From the NCBI RefSeq assembly GCF_004570865.1, contig NZ_SPQS01000032.1, positions 1-57,605 of the forward strand: 57,605 nt of DNA. Reading direction: 5' to 3'. Position numbers and translations under genes: made by a program. This document shows, piece by piece, positions 56,030 to 57,605 of the stretch. How positions within the stretch are numbered: position 1 is the first letter of the stretch; every line of letters starts with the position of its first letter. Origin of the DNA: Bradyrhizobium frederickii. GTDB taxonomy: Bacteria; Pseudomonadota; Alphaproteobacteria; Rhizobiales; Xanthobacteraceae. Below the pieces are notes generated by a model. That model worked only from the letters and a program-made list of their open reading frames with translations, had not been told where the DNA came from and made no database searches.

Positions 56030-57313
56030 ATGGGCCCGAAGTACGCCATTCGTGATTGCCCTCTCGCGACGAGCTCGACTCGGACACACTCGGCTACGGC
56101 AGCACGCAAACCAAGGGGAAAGCGATTTTGGCTCGTTATCGCGCTTTCGCTAGCGGCTTGTCTCGTCGGCAATTCCGTACTGGCACAAACCGCGAGCGGA
56201 CTTGATCCGAGTAACCACTCCGTGGATCAGGCCAGCAAAAGAGGAAAGACCCCCGATCGGGCCGCAAGGCTCCCGATCGACCTGATCCGTCAGGAAATCC
56301 GCGCTCCTGCCTCGGCTCCAGCAGCAGGTCTCGGGGTGCCTTTCGAGAAGCGCGGCAATGCGGGCGCGGGTGCTCAGAGGAGACCGCAAAAGACGATCGA
56401 TCCCTTCGAAAGGTACGACGAGCTGCGTGAAAAAGGGTTGTGGTTGAACATACCTGGCCCTGCGGACACGATTGATCAGGACAGGGACGGCGTTAGATCG
56501 GCGCTGGCAGATGTCGGCATCGGGTACATCGGCTGGACACACAACAGCTTTGCAAACAACCAGCTACCGAATGCGGCCAGAAGCCCTATCGCAAACCAGC
56601 TCTATATGGGCCAGAATCCGACCTTCGCGTCGGCAAACTTCATGATCGTTACCTACGATCTCAGCCGGTTTGGCATTGCCGACGGACAGATTGTCGTAGG
56701 AGCCGAGCAGCAATACTGGACGTGGGATCGCCCGGGACCAGATCGAGCGGGAATCAATACGCTCGCCTACTATCAGACTTTCTTCGACAGGACGCTAGAA
56801 CTCAAGCTTGGCTACCTGAGAAACCAAAATGAGTTCACCGGCACATTGTTCGGAGGGATTACAGGATCGAACATGTCTGCCTTGTTCCAGGCAGGGATGA
56901 GCACCAATGCTGCGCCGACGCCGGCGGTCAACTTGAAGTACAATTTTGACGATCGCTTGTACAACAAGGTTTCCGTCCAGCGCTCAATCAGTCCAGATGG
57001 TGCCTATGCCCACATAACCGAGAATCCCACCGGCCTGAACTGGAGCACGGCCAATGCAGGCATCCTTCTCGTTGACGAAGCCGGCTACAAGAGCAAGTCG
57101 GCTCCCGGCGTACCCGACACGTGGCTGCGGGCGGGCGTTGGTTTCAACAATAGCCGCTACACGAATTTGGCGGACCCCAAGCAACAAAGGGAGACTGGGA
57201 ATCATTTTCACTACATCGCTGTGGACAGGCAGCTCTGGCAGAGCGACGCCCTTGGGTTGCCGTCTCGCGGCATCTATGGCGGCTTCTCCATCATGGAAGC
57301 TCCGCCTGACTGA
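56030..57313 (+). pseudogene. OprB-type carbohydrate porin, cut by IS insertion
   Basis: From the ATG at 56030 the protein has a signal peptide (KRFWLVIALSLAACLVGNSV, then LAQ) and a porin body: ERYDELREKGLWLNIPGPAD, GYIGWTHNSFANNQLP, YYQTFFDRTLELKLGYLRNQ, and repeated barrel strands. These are features of OprB-family porins that pass sugars across the outer membrane. The barrel ends abruptly at Asp (57310); the stop TGA is the first triplet of the IS end. The last strands are missing, so the gene is probably inactive. Confidence 0.8.
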
Positions 57314-57605
57314 GCTGGCCCCGGTTGTCTGAACAGAATATCCGCGTCGATAAGTGGAGCCTCTGCCGGGGTTAGGCTGCCGTGCGGAGCGGCAGCGGGG
57401 TGAAGTAGGCTTGATCCGGTGTGCTGCCGTCAAGGCTCGAATGTGGACGGCGGCAATTGTAGAAGTCCAGATAGCGGCCAATCGAGGCGCGAGCGTCGCT
57501 GACGCTGTCGTAGGCCCGCAGATACACCTCCTCGTATTTGACGCTGCGCCACAGCCGCTCAACGAACACGTTGTCCCGCCAGGCGCCCCGGCCGTCCATA
57601 CTGAT
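57311..57605 (-). mobile_element. 3' end of IS3-family element, right copy (inverted)
   Basis: Exact reverse complement of 1-295. The terminal repeat starts TGAGCTGGCCCCGG at 57311 and interrupts the porin gene. The remainder of the element is outside the window. Confidence 0.9.
57372..57605 (-). CDS. IS3-family transposase OrfB, C-terminal part (partial)
   Basis: Same 77-codon partial frame as at 1-234, on the other strand, with the DDE C-terminal signature ERLWRSVKYEEV. Truncated by the window edge. Confidence 0.92.
   Translation of the reverse strand: MSMDGRGAWRDNVFVERLWRSVKYEEVYLRAYDSVSDARASIGRYLDFYNCRRPHSSLDGSTPDQAYFTPLPLRTAA

Overview
The window reads as part of a Bradyrhizobium symbiosis island. 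The order nolA, nodD2, nodD1, nodKABCSUIJ, nolO, nodZ, fixR-nifA, fixA is the one known from soybean-type bradyrhizobia. FixR, NifA, FixA, NodZ and NolA match my memory of the Bradyrhizobium proteins almost residue for residue. Many short, frameshifted or promoter-only remnants fill the gaps, as is usual in these islands. No tRNA, rRNA or CRISPR array was seen.

Layout. Positions 1-295 and 57311-57605 are inverted, identical copies of the 3' end of an IS3-family element, so the window probably stops where an assembly broke at a repeat. Each IS end cuts a gene: a type III effector relic on the left and a carbohydrate porin on the right. From 0.3 to 7 kb lie nopT (a C58 protease effector), three good tts boxes (two without a recognisable intact effector downstream) and small hypothetical genes. 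From 7 to 14 kb are a secreted Cys-rich protein, a biotin-carboxylase relic, a divergent trpD paralogue, a flavin reductase and an M20 peptidase. From 14 to 19 kb are an ATP-grasp ligase on the plus strand and, convergent to it, a two-gene operon on the minus strand: a haem-oxygenase-like iron oxidase fused to a GFA zinc domain, then a 2-oxoglutarate/Fe(II) oxygenase. From 20 to 24 kb are fixA, nifA and fixR with sigma-54 promoters and a NifA upstream activator site. From 25 to 36 kb is the Nod-factor operon on the minus strand, led by a nod box. From 36 to 41 kb are the regulators nodD1, nodD2 and nolA. From 41 to 57 kb are a solute-binding protein, a luciferase-like monooxygenase, an Omp25-like protein, a LuxR solo, a TauE/SafE permease, a hemN with a FixK-type box and the broken porin.

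How it works together. NodD1 acts on the nod box to make the lipochitin oligosaccharide: backbone NodC, deacetylation NodB, acylation NodA, N-methylation NodS, carbamoylation NodU and NolO, fucosylation NodZ, export NodIJ. NolA and NodD2 form the negative arm of that control. FixR-NifA, FixA and hemN belong to the later low-oxygen, nitrogen-fixing stage.

Main new observation. A MerR-type promoter motif (-35 TTGAAT, exactly 19 bp spacer, -10 TAGGCT) occurs seven times on the plus strand: in front of nolA, nodD2, the solute-binding protein gene, trpD, two small unknown genes and one remnant. I propose that these are NolA operators defining an undescribed NolA regulon. The second candidate system is the iron oxidase-GFA fusion with its 2OG oxygenase and the convergent ATP-grasp ligase, which may make or modify a small molecule or peptide.
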